DNA of 64,000 bases from Sporobacter sp942492735 (GTDB lineage Bacteria; Bacillota; Clostridia; Oscillospirales; Oscillospiraceae), in the NCBI GenBank assembly GCA_942492735.1, contig OW818648.1:620001-684000 (forward strand). Direction: 5' to 3'. A program made the position numbers and the translations under genes. Below, in pieces: positions 41,883-48,899 of this stretch (the first letter of the stretch is position 1; the number at the start of each line of letters is the position of its first letter). Below the pieces are notes generated by a model. It was not told the origin of the DNA and searched no databases. It worked only from the letters and a program-made list of their open reading frames with translations.

Positions 41883-42500
41883 TTAGCCACCTTTACATTG
41901 TTTTTTGCGTATTGTTGCGTGAACCGCGAGGCCGCCCTGTTCCGACGTGATCTCATACGGCGCTATCTCAAGCCATGGCGGAATATGTTGACAGACAAGC
42001 CGCAGCTCGTAAAACGGCGTCGTGTCAAGAAATTCACGGAGCGCCTCCTTTGACGTCATCTCGGGGAAATCACGCTGGAGTCTCATGAGATCCAGGTGAT
42101 ATATGCCCGGCGTCTCCGTCTCGACGGGTTTCGTCGGCGTATCATGCAAGTTCCCCGCAAAAAGGTTGGCTTCGTCGATATCACACAGAATTCCGTCAAG
42201 CGTCTCGGGGCTGCAGTCCTCAATTTCAAAAATCGAGAAGCCGTGTCTGTCCAGCTCCCGATATAGAACACCTGTGATATCAGACCCTGCTGCGATACGG
42301 CAGTCACCCAGGCTGCCGATGAGCTTTGCGATTTCCAGGCGCATGGCACCGAGGCCTCCGCCAGCCTCCACGTTTACATAATGTCTATCTTTTTCGAACC
42401 ACAAAGCGTTCTTTTTTTCAAATACGACAATCGTTATCGGCATCGATAATGACGCAACACCCAACGCATCTTTCATAATAACTGAAATTTTCGGGCTCAC
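41883..42500 (-). CDS. AnfO-like nitrogenase accessory protein
   Basis: A 205-residue protein starting at a GTG (42500) behind GGAGGTG; the first residues (MSPKISVIMKDA) fit this family's start, while the frame extends upstream without a ribosome site. The pattern resembles AnfO, named from Fe-only nitrogenase clusters: GDCRIAAGSDITGVLYRELD, then the C-terminal LDTTPFYELRLVCQHIPPWLE. No anfG, anfD or anfK is present, and the adjacent nitrogenase looks like the Mo type. It is divergent from nifH across 300 bases. It may help cofactor assembly or substitute for NafY-like proteins. The assignment is by eye and moderate. Confidence 0.6.
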   Translation of the reverse strand: MSPKISVIMKDALGVASLSMPITIVVFEKKNALWFEKDRHYVNVEAGGGLGAMRLEIAKLIGSLGDCRIAAGSDITGVLYRELDRHGFSIFEIEDCSPETLDGILCDIDEANLFAGNLHDTPTKPVETETPGIYHLDLMRLQRDFPEMTSKEALREFLDTTPFYELRLVCQHIPPWLEIAPYEITSEQGGLAVHATIRKKQCKGG

Positions 42501-42673
42501 AATCGATTTGCACCTCCATTTTTGAAATATTTGTGATACATACATTCATAAGTGTACGTTGAGATACATGTCGTGTCAACAGACTCACGTGATATTTTTC
42601 TCAGACTGCTCATTTCTGTATAAGTTACATAAAAAACAAAAAATTACGTTTGTATTTTTCAAGTTATGGTGTA

Positions 42674-42703
42674 TTGTTTCTTGCGCCTATTATCGCTTAT
42701 ACT
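42674..42703 (+). promoter_or_regulatory. Candidate sigma-A promoter of the nif operon
   Basis: TTGTTT (42674-42679), 18-bp spacer, TATACT (42698-42703), ~98 bases before nifH. No sigma-54 (GG-N10-GC) box is seen at the expected distance. The rest of the 42501-42800 gap holds a leader hairpin and AT-rich sequence. Confidence 0.4.
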
Positions 42704-42737
42704 TAAAATACAAATTGAATCAGGAAACCCAAGGACA

Positions 42738-42780
42738 AAGGGGTTCGCACAGCATCGCTGCGCGGATCCCTTTAAATTTT
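42738..42780 (+). terminator. Leader hairpin upstream of nifH
   Basis: AAAGGG...CAGC pairs with GCTG...CCCTTT in a long imperfect stem, followed by AAATTTT. It lies between the candidate promoter and nifH and could be an attenuator or a mRNA-stabilising 5' structure. Confidence 0.45.
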
Positions 42781-42800
42781 AAGATTTGGAGGATGACAAG

Positions 42801-43622
42801 ATGAGACAGGTTGCTATATATGGAAAAGGTGGAATCGGAAAATCCACAACGACCCAGAATCTCAATGCCGGACTTGGTGAGATGGGGAAAAAAATTATGA
42901 TTGTCGGCTGCGACCCAAAAGCTGACTCGACGCGGCTGATTCTCGGAGGGTTGGCGCAGCAGACAGTCCTTGACACCCTGCGCGAGGAGGGCGACGACAT
43001 TGATCTTGAACTTGTTTTGAAACCCGGCTTTGCGGGCATCAGATGTGTGGAGTCAGGCGGTCCCGAACCCGGTGTCGGCTGCGCGGGACGCGGCATCATC
43101 ACCTCGATTAATCTGCTCGAACGCCTCGGCGCTTACGAGGATGATCTTGACTATGTGTTCTATGACGTTCTCGGCGACGTTGTCTGCGGCGGATTCGCCA
43201 TGCCGATTCGCGAGGGCAAGGCCAGAGAGATCTACATTGTCTGCTCGGGCGAGATGATGGCAATGTATGCGGCCAACAACATTTCTAAGGGTATCTGCAA
43301 ATTTGCCAATACCGGCGGCGTCCGGTTGGGCGGGCTCATCTGCAATTCCCGTAAGGTCGATGGCGAGGCCGAGCTTGTCGGCGCATTTGCCAAGGAGCTC
43401 GGCACACAGATGATCCACTTTGTCCCGCGCGATAATATGGTGCAGCGGGCTGAGATCAACAGAAAAACCGTTATTGAATATGACCCCACCTGCACGCAGG
43501 CGGAGGAATACCGCACTTTGGCGCGGAAAATTGATGGAAATGACATGTTCGTGATACCAAAACCACTCAAGCAGGAGCGCCTCGAGGCCATTCTCATGGA
43601 ACACGGAATGATGGATTTATAA
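42801..43622 (+). CDS. nifH: Nitrogenase iron protein NifH
   Basis: A 273-residue dinitrogenase reductase that passes electrons to NifDK with ATP hydrolysis. The P-loop GKGGIGKST is at residues 8-16. The [4Fe-4S] cluster bridges the dimer through Cys94 (VGCAGRG) and Cys129 (VVCGGFAMP); Arg97 is the ADP-ribosylation site in other species. The ATG at 42801 follows GGAGG; the frame begins 15 bases earlier without support. Following nifI1 and nifI2 point to the cluster III/methanogen-clostridial type of nitrogenase. First gene of the nif operon. Confidence 0.97.
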   Translation: MRQVAIYGKGGIGKSTTTQNLNAGLGEMGKKIMIVGCDPKADSTRLILGGLAQQTVLDTLREEGDDIDLELVLKPGFAGIRCVESGGPEPGVGCAGRGIITSINLLERLGAYEDDLDYVFYDVLGDVVCGGFAMPIREGKAREIYIVCSGEMMAMYAANNISKGICKFANTGGVRLGGLICNSRKVDGEAELVGAFAKELGTQMIHFVPRDNMVQRAEINRKTVIEYDPTCTQAEEYRTLARKIDGNDMFVIPKPLKQERLEAILMEHGMMDL

Positions 43623-43665
43623 TACAATTTAAAAAGTAAACGAAGTTGTAAAGGAGAAGAAAGCC

Positions 43666-43989
43666 ATGCTATTAGTCAGAGCTATTATCCGACCCGAAAA
43701 AACTGGCGTTGTGATGTCGGAGCTTGTCGCCGCCGGGTTCCCCGCCCTCACAAAAATGGATGTCTACGGCCGCGGCAAGCAGAAGGGCATCACCGTCGGC
43801 GAGGTCCATTATGATGAAATTCCCAAAGAGATGCTGATGATCGTCTGCAATGACGAGGATAAGGATGACGTCATTCGGGTCATCATGCGCTACGCCAAGA
43901 CAGGCGCCGGCACCTTCGGCGACGGACGCATTTTCATCTCCCCCGTTGAGGAAGCTTACACCGTCAGCACCGGAAAGAAAGGCTTGTAA
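43666..43989 (+). CDS. nifI1: Nitrogenase PII regulator NifI1
   Basis: A 107-residue PII-family protein with the family start MLLVRAIIRPEKTGVVMSEL and T-loop region YGRGKQKGI. NifI1 and NifI2 form a hetero-oligomer that binds NifDK and switches it off when ammonia is present, released by 2-oxoglutarate and ATP. AAGGAG precedes the ATG. Its position directly after nifH is standard in clostridia and methanogens. Confidence 0.95.
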   Translation: MLLVRAIIRPEKTGVVMSELVAAGFPALTKMDVYGRGKQKGITVGEVHYDEIPKEMLMIVCNDEDKDDVIRVIMRYAKTGAGTFGDGRIFISPVEEAYTVSTGKKGL

Positions 43990-43999
43990 AGGTGGCGCT

Positions 44000-44383
44000 A
44001 TGAAAGAAGTAATGGCGATTATTCGCATGAATATGGTCAACGCGACGAAAGTCGCCCTCGCCAATGCCGGTTATCCCGCGTTCTCCTGCAGAAAATGCCT
44101 TGGCCGCGGTAAAAAGAGTGTTGACATGAGCATGGTGCAGTCGCTTGTGGACGCCGGTGAAGCGCCGGTCAACGCCATTGGCGAGCATATGACAGAATCT
44201 CACAGGCTGATTGCAAAGCGCCTTTTTACCATCATTGTTGACGACAACCAGATTGAAGCTGTCGTCCAGATCATTATCGAAACAAATCAGACCGGCAATC
44301 CCGGTGACGGCAAGATATTCGTTCTTCCGATTATGGAGGCATACACAGTCAGAACCGGAGAGTCGACGAAAGACGCCTATTAG
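44000..44383 (+). CDS. nifI2: Nitrogenase PII regulator NifI2
   Basis: A 127-residue PII-family partner of NifI1: MKEVMAIIRMNMVNATKVAL and the NifI2-typical T-loop GRGKKSVDMSM, with a C-terminal GDGKIFVLPI that matches PII B- and C-loops. AAGGTGG precedes the ATG. It lies 10 bases after nifI1 and 14 before nifD. Same regulatory complex as NifI1. Confidence 0.94.
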   Translation: MKEVMAIIRMNMVNATKVALANAGYPAFSCRKCLGRGKKSVDMSMVQSLVDAGEAPVNAIGEHMTESHRLIAKRLFTIIVDDNQIEAVVQIIIETNQTGNPGDGKIFVLPIMEAYTVRTGESTKDAY

Positions 44384-44397
44384 GAAGGTGAAAAGCT

Positions 44398-45987
44398 ATG
44401 AATGAAAGAAACAGAATGCTGGATAAATACTCTTCCCGTGTCTATAAAAACCGGAAAGAGCATGTCCTCCAGATTGAAAACGCCCCGAGCGGCCAGGAGA
44501 TCATTGCGAACACCAGAACGGTGCCCGGCATCTTATCGAACCGCGGCTGCTGTTACGCCGGCTGCAAGGGCGTTGTCGTCGGCCCGATGAAAGACTGTCT
44601 CGTCATCACCCACGGTCCGATCGGCTGCGGCTACTATACCTGGGGTACGCGGCGCAACAAGGCCGTCGCAGAAGAGGGCGGACAGAATTACATCCCCTAC
44701 TGCTTTTCAACCGATATGCAGGAATCGGATATCGTATTCGGCGGTGAAAAGAAGCTGGAGCAGGCCATCAGCGAAGCAATGGAAATCTTCAGTCCGGCCT
44801 GCATCATGATTTGCTCAACGTGTCCGATCGGACTGATTGGGGACGATGTCCATGCCGTTGCCAAGCGCACCGAGGAAAAATACGGCATCAAGTGCATCGG
44901 CTACTCCTGCGAGGGCTATAAAGGCGTTTCCCAGTCGGCCGGACACCACATCGCCAACAACGGGCTCATGAAGCATATCATCGGTACTGGTGACAAAAAG
45001 CCGAAGTCGAAGCATTCCATCAATATCCTTGGTGAGTATAATATCGGCGGCGACGGCTGGGAGGAAGAACGCATCTTAAAGCGCATCGGCTATGAAATCG
45101 TGACGATTTTTACCGGTGACGGCTCTTATGAAACAATGAAAAACGCCCATCTGGCTGATCTCAACCTCGTTATGTGCCACCGCTCCATAAACTATGTCGC
45201 TGAGATGATGAAGACAAAATACGGAACAGACTGGCTGAAGGTGAATTTCGTCGGCATCGGCGCAACGATCCAATCACTTCGGGATATCGCGAAATATTTC
45301 AACGACCCGGAAATCACAGCAAGAACAGAAGCCGTCGTCCAGGACGAGCTGGCAGCAATTTTCGACGAGATTGAATACTACAAGAGTAAGCTCAAGGGGA
45401 AAAAGGCCGGTGTATTCGCGGGCGGCTCGCGCTCGCATCATTATCAAGCGCTGCTGCGGGATTTCGGTGTTGAGACGATCATCGCCGGTTATGAATTCGC
45501 CCACCGGGATGATTACGAGGGCCGTGAAATCCTCCCAATGATCAAGGAGGACGCCGACAGCAAAAATATTGAAAGTCTCACAGTTGAGCCCGATCCGGCG
45601 CTTTTCAGCGCCAGGCTTTCGGAAACACAAATCGAGGAGCTGCGCAAGGATATCCCGCTCGACACGTACGCCGGCATGATCAAAGACATGAAGGACGGCT
45701 ATGTCGTCATCGATGATTTCAACCACGCGGAGACGGAAATGATCATCAAGCTCATGAAGCCCGACATTTTTCTATCCGGCATCAAGGACAAATACATCAT
45801 CCAGAAGGGTGGTACGCCCTCAAGGCAGCTGCACTCCTACGATTACTCGGGACCATATGCAGGCTTCAAAGGCGCTGTCAATTTTGCAAAAGACGTGACC
45901 ATGGCGATCTATACAAACGCCTGGGCATTTGTGGTCCCCCCCTGGAAAACGCAATCCACACTTGTCGGCACAGTAGGAGGTGTCTGA
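44398..45987 (+). CDS. nifD: Nitrogenase molybdenum-iron protein alpha chain NifD
   Basis: A 529-residue alpha subunit. P-cluster cysteines include Cys51 (NRGCCYAG) and the GPIGCG and CPIGLIGDD motifs. The cofactor ligands can be placed: Cys260 (VMCHRSINY) and His479 (LHSYDYSGPY), which match Cys275 and His442 of Azotobacter NifD. SQSAGHHIAN supplies the second-shell Gln and His that favour a FeMo-type cofactor. The extra length over Azotobacter (492) is typical of cluster III. AGGAAGG precedes the ATG. nifK follows at 2 bases. No anfG-type delta subunit is present. Confidence 0.96.
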   Translation: MNERNRMLDKYSSRVYKNRKEHVLQIENAPSGQEIIANTRTVPGILSNRGCCYAGCKGVVVGPMKDCLVITHGPIGCGYYTWGTRRNKAVAEEGGQNYIPYCFSTDMQESDIVFGGEKKLEQAISEAMEIFSPACIMICSTCPIGLIGDDVHAVAKRTEEKYGIKCIGYSCEGYKGVSQSAGHHIANNGLMKHIIGTGDKKPKSKHSINILGEYNIGGDGWEEERILKRIGYEIVTIFTGDGSYETMKNAHLADLNLVMCHRSINYVAEMMKTKYGTDWLKVNFVGIGATIQSLRDIAKYFNDPEITARTEAVVQDELAAIFDEIEYYKSKLKGKKAGVFAGGSRSHHYQALLRDFGVETIIAGYEFAHRDDYEGREILPMIKEDADSKNIESLTVEPDPALFSARLSETQIEELRKDIPLDTYAGMIKDMKDGYVVIDDFNHAETEMIIKLMKPDIFLSGIKDKYIIQKGGTPSRQLHSYDYSGPYAGFKGAVNFAKDVTMAIYTNAWAFVVPPWKTQSTLVGTVGGV

Positions 45988-45989
45988 AT

Positions 45990-47354
45990 ATGCTCGACTT
46001 AACACCAAAAACCATCAAGGCGCGCGCCGCGCTCCGTATCAATCCCTGTAAGACCTGCCAGCCAGTCGGCGCGATGTACGCGGCGCTGGGCGTCCATAAA
46101 TGCATGCCGCACAGCCACGGCAGTCAGGGCTGCGCATCGTTCCACAGAATGTATCTCACCCGCCATTTTAAAGAACCGGCAGTGGCCTCCTCCAGCTCCT
46201 TTACGGAGGGCGCATCGGTCTTCGGCGGCGGCAGCAACATTAAAACAGCCGTAAAAAATGTGTTCGACATCTACGATCCCGACATCATTGCCGTTCACAC
46301 AACCTGTCTGTCGGAAACAATCGGCGACGATCTGAACGCCTATATCCTTGATATGGACATCCCTGAGGGGAAAACCGTTGTCCACACAAATACACCGAGC
46401 TATGTCGGTTCGCACATCAACGGCTTCTTCAATATGATGAACGGTTTCATCAGCTATCTGGCACAGAAGACCGGTACACCAAACGGCAAAACAGCTATTT
46501 TCCCAGGGTTCGTCAATCCAGGCGATATGCGAGAACTCAAAAGTCTCTGCAAGCTCCTGCAGGTCCCCTTTACGATGTTCCCCGATACGAGCGGCGTTAT
46601 GGATGCGCCGATGACCGGACGGTTTGAAATGTATCCGGACGGCGGCACCACAATTCCCGAGATTCGAGGTTTGGGTGACTGCGAGCAGGTGCTTGCCCTT
46701 GGTAAAATCACCAGTGTGGAGCCTGCGGAGCTGCTCAAGAAAAAGTTCAAGGTGCCTTTCACGCTTCTCCCCCTGCCGATCGGCGTTGAGGCAACAGACC
46801 GCTTTATCATGGAGCTGTCCAAGATTTCACACGCTGAGGTACCTAAGGAACTTGAGGAGCAGCGCGGTCAGCTCATCGACATTCTGCTCGACACCAACCA
46901 GTACACGTATCAAAAGACAGTGGCGATTTACGGTGACCCAGATACCGTCACGGGTCTGACGGCGCTCTGTCTCGAGATGGGAATGGTTCCGAAGTATGTG
47001 ATCACGGGTACCCCGAAGGAAGATTTCACACGCGAGGTCAACGCGCTTTTGGAACGTTATGGCGTTACTGACACATTCGTCAAAGCTAATAGCGACTTGT
47101 TTGAGCTGCATCAGCTCATTAAAAACGATCCAGTTGATTTGCTCGTGGGCAATAGCTATGGCAAGGCAATCGCCAAGGCAGAGGACATCCCGCTGGTGCG
47201 CGCCGGTTTTCCGATTCTGGACAGATATGTCCACTCCTATCTGCCGCTCGTCGGATATTCCGGCATGATCCGGATGGTGGAGCGCATCACGAACACCCTC
47301 ATGGATCGACAGGACCGGACCTGCGCCGACGAGGATCTCGAAACAATCATGTAA
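45990..47354 (+). CDS. nifK: Nitrogenase molybdenum-iron protein beta chain NifK
   Basis: A 454-residue beta subunit, shorter at the N-terminus than Azotobacter NifK (523), as in clostridia. P-cluster ligands are in NPCKTCQPVGA, GSQGCASFHR and TTCLSETIGDD. It forms the heterotetramer with NifD and takes part in electron delivery from the P-cluster. AGGAGG overlaps the end of nifD, and the ATG is 2 bases later. Unusually, a ~118-bp palindromic element separates nifK from nifE. Confidence 0.96.
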   Translation: MLDLTPKTIKARAALRINPCKTCQPVGAMYAALGVHKCMPHSHGSQGCASFHRMYLTRHFKEPAVASSSSFTEGASVFGGGSNIKTAVKNVFDIYDPDIIAVHTTCLSETIGDDLNAYILDMDIPEGKTVVHTNTPSYVGSHINGFFNMMNGFISYLAQKTGTPNGKTAIFPGFVNPGDMRELKSLCKLLQVPFTMFPDTSGVMDAPMTGRFEMYPDGGTTIPEIRGLGDCEQVLALGKITSVEPAELLKKKFKVPFTLLPLPIGVEATDRFIMELSKISHAEVPKELEEQRGQLIDILLDTNQYTYQKTVAIYGDPDTVTGLTALCLEMGMVPKYVITGTPKEDFTREVNALLERYGVTDTFVKANSDLFELHQLIKNDPVDLLVGNSYGKAIAKAEDIPLVRAGFPILDRYVHSYLPLVGYSGMIRMVERITNTLMDRQDRTCADEDLETIM

Positions 47355-47373
47355 GCTGACTTCCCATAAAAAA

Positions 47374-47491
47374 CGTAGGGGGCGATGCCATTAGCTCGCA
47401 AAGCGAGCTATTCGCGCCCCGTTAGCCTTATTCTCGCGTATTCTGCTGCAATGGTTTGGAACGACGGGGCGATGTGGGCATCGCCCCCTAC
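47374..47491. repeat. TAGGG/CCCTA palindromic element inside the nif operon
   Basis: CGTAGGGGGCGATGCC (47374-47389) and GGCATCGCCCCCTAC (47477-47491) are terminal inverted repeats; an inner hairpin GCTCGC-aaa-GCGAGC lies within. It fills the 183-base gap between nifK and nifE and may attenuate or stabilise the nif transcript. Confidence 0.8.
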
Positions 47492-47537
47492 AAAAACGAA
47501 AGCTATTTGAATATCACCGCCGATAAGGAGGCACATA

Positions 47538-48884
47538 ATGGTCAGAAAGCAAAGCATCCTGGAAGAAAGACAATCCTCCATCATTGACAAGGCCTCCTGC
47601 TGCACAGGAGACGGCAAAGGTATTGCGTGCAATAAAACGAGCGTCTCAGGGGCGGTGAGCCAGCGGGCGTGCATGTTCAGCGGGGCGCGGGTTGTTTTGA
47701 ATCCGATCACCGACGCGTATCACATCATCCATGGTCCGATCGGCTGCGCAAGCTACACGTGGGATATACGCGGAAGCCTGTCGAGCGGTGAGGAGACATA
47801 CCGCACCAGCTATTCCACCGACCTGCGGGAAACGGACGTTATTTTCGGCGGTGAGAAAAAGCTTGCCAGTGCCATCGACGAGCTTGTGGAAAAGGAATCA
47901 GCAAAGCTTATTTTCGTCTACGGCACCTGCATTGTCGGCGTCATCGGCGACGATGTCGACGCCATCTGCCGGCAGGCCGAGGAGAAACACGGTATCCGTG
48001 TCATCCCGGTAAAGGCTTCGGGCTTTTCGGGCACTAAATCTCAGGGCTACAAGCTCGCGTGCGACGCGATCATGCAGGTTATTGAACCGTATAAGGACCT
48101 CCCAAAGGTCAAAGGCATCAACGTCCTCGGCGACTTCAACCTCGCCGGAGAGATGTGGATCATTAAAAACTACCTGAAAAAGATTGGGGTCAATGTCATC
48201 TCCACCGCGACCGGCGACGCAAGCCTTGAGTCCCTCACCAGGCTTCCGTCGGCTCAGCTCAATGTTGTGCAATGCGCCGGCTCGTCAACATATCTGGCCA
48301 CGCGTATGGAAGAGGAAATGGGCATTCCGTTTATCAAGGTCAGTTTCTTTGGCGCGGAAGACACCACAAGCTCCCTGATTCGGATAGCGCAGGCCCTCAA
48401 CGATGAAAAGACGCTGCAAAAGGCACTGGCGTTCACGGCAGAAGAGACTAAAGCAGCAGAAGCGTTTCTCGAGCTGTACCGTCCGAAATTCTGTGGTAAA
48501 AAGGCGGCGATTTATGTCGGCGGGGGCTTCAAGGCGATCTCACTTATCAAGCAGTTTAACGAGATGGGCATTGAAACGGTTGTCGTGGGAACACAGACCG
48601 GCAAGGAAGAGGATTACGAGATCATTGAGCAGCTTGTAACTGAAAACACGGTCATTCTTGACGATGCCAATCCATCGGAGCTCGAGGAGTTCATGCTGGC
48701 CAAGGGCGCCGATATTCTCGTCGGCGGCGTCAAGGAGCGGCCCCTGGCCTACAAGCTCGGCATCGCGTTTTGCGACCATAATCACGAACGCAAGCACGCG
48801 CTGGCAGGGTTTGAGGGCATCAGGAATTTTACGAAGGAAGTCAATCTGTCAATTAACAGCCCTGTCTGGGCGTACTGTCGCTGA
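47538..48884 (+). CDS. nifE: FeMo cofactor scaffold subunit NifE
   Basis: A 448-residue homologue of NifD. It keeps the cluster-binding cysteines (QRACMFSGA, GPIGCASYTW, GTCIVGVIGDD) and CTGDGKGIACNK at the N-terminus, and lacks the FeMo-co His. NifEN is the scaffold where the NifB cofactor precursor matures. AGGAGG precedes the ATG. It lies 15 bases before nifN-B. Confidence 0.94.
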   Translation: MVRKQSILEERQSSIIDKASCCTGDGKGIACNKTSVSGAVSQRACMFSGARVVLNPITDAYHIIHGPIGCASYTWDIRGSLSSGEETYRTSYSTDLRETDVIFGGEKKLASAIDELVEKESAKLIFVYGTCIVGVIGDDVDAICRQAEEKHGIRVIPVKASGFSGTKSQGYKLACDAIMQVIEPYKDLPKVKGINVLGDFNLAGEMWIIKNYLKKIGVNVISTATGDASLESLTRLPSAQLNVVQCAGSSTYLATRMEEEMGIPFIKVSFFGAEDTTSSLIRIAQALNDEKTLQKALAFTAEETKAAEAFLELYRPKFCGKKAAIYVGGGFKAISLIKQFNEMGIETVVVGTQTGKEEDYEIIEQLVTENTVILDDANPSELEEFMLAKGADILVGGVKERPLAYKLGIAFCDHNHERKHALAGFEGIRNFTKEVNLSINSPVWAYCR

Positions 48885-48899
48885 AAAGGAGGGTTCATC

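Noticed and set aside
42801..45987. Fe-only or vanadium nitrogenase
   Set aside because: No anfG/vnfG delta subunit is present, NifD keeps the FeMo-co residues (SQSAGHH, LHSYDYSG), and nifV genes are in the operon; only the AnfO-like gene points the other way.
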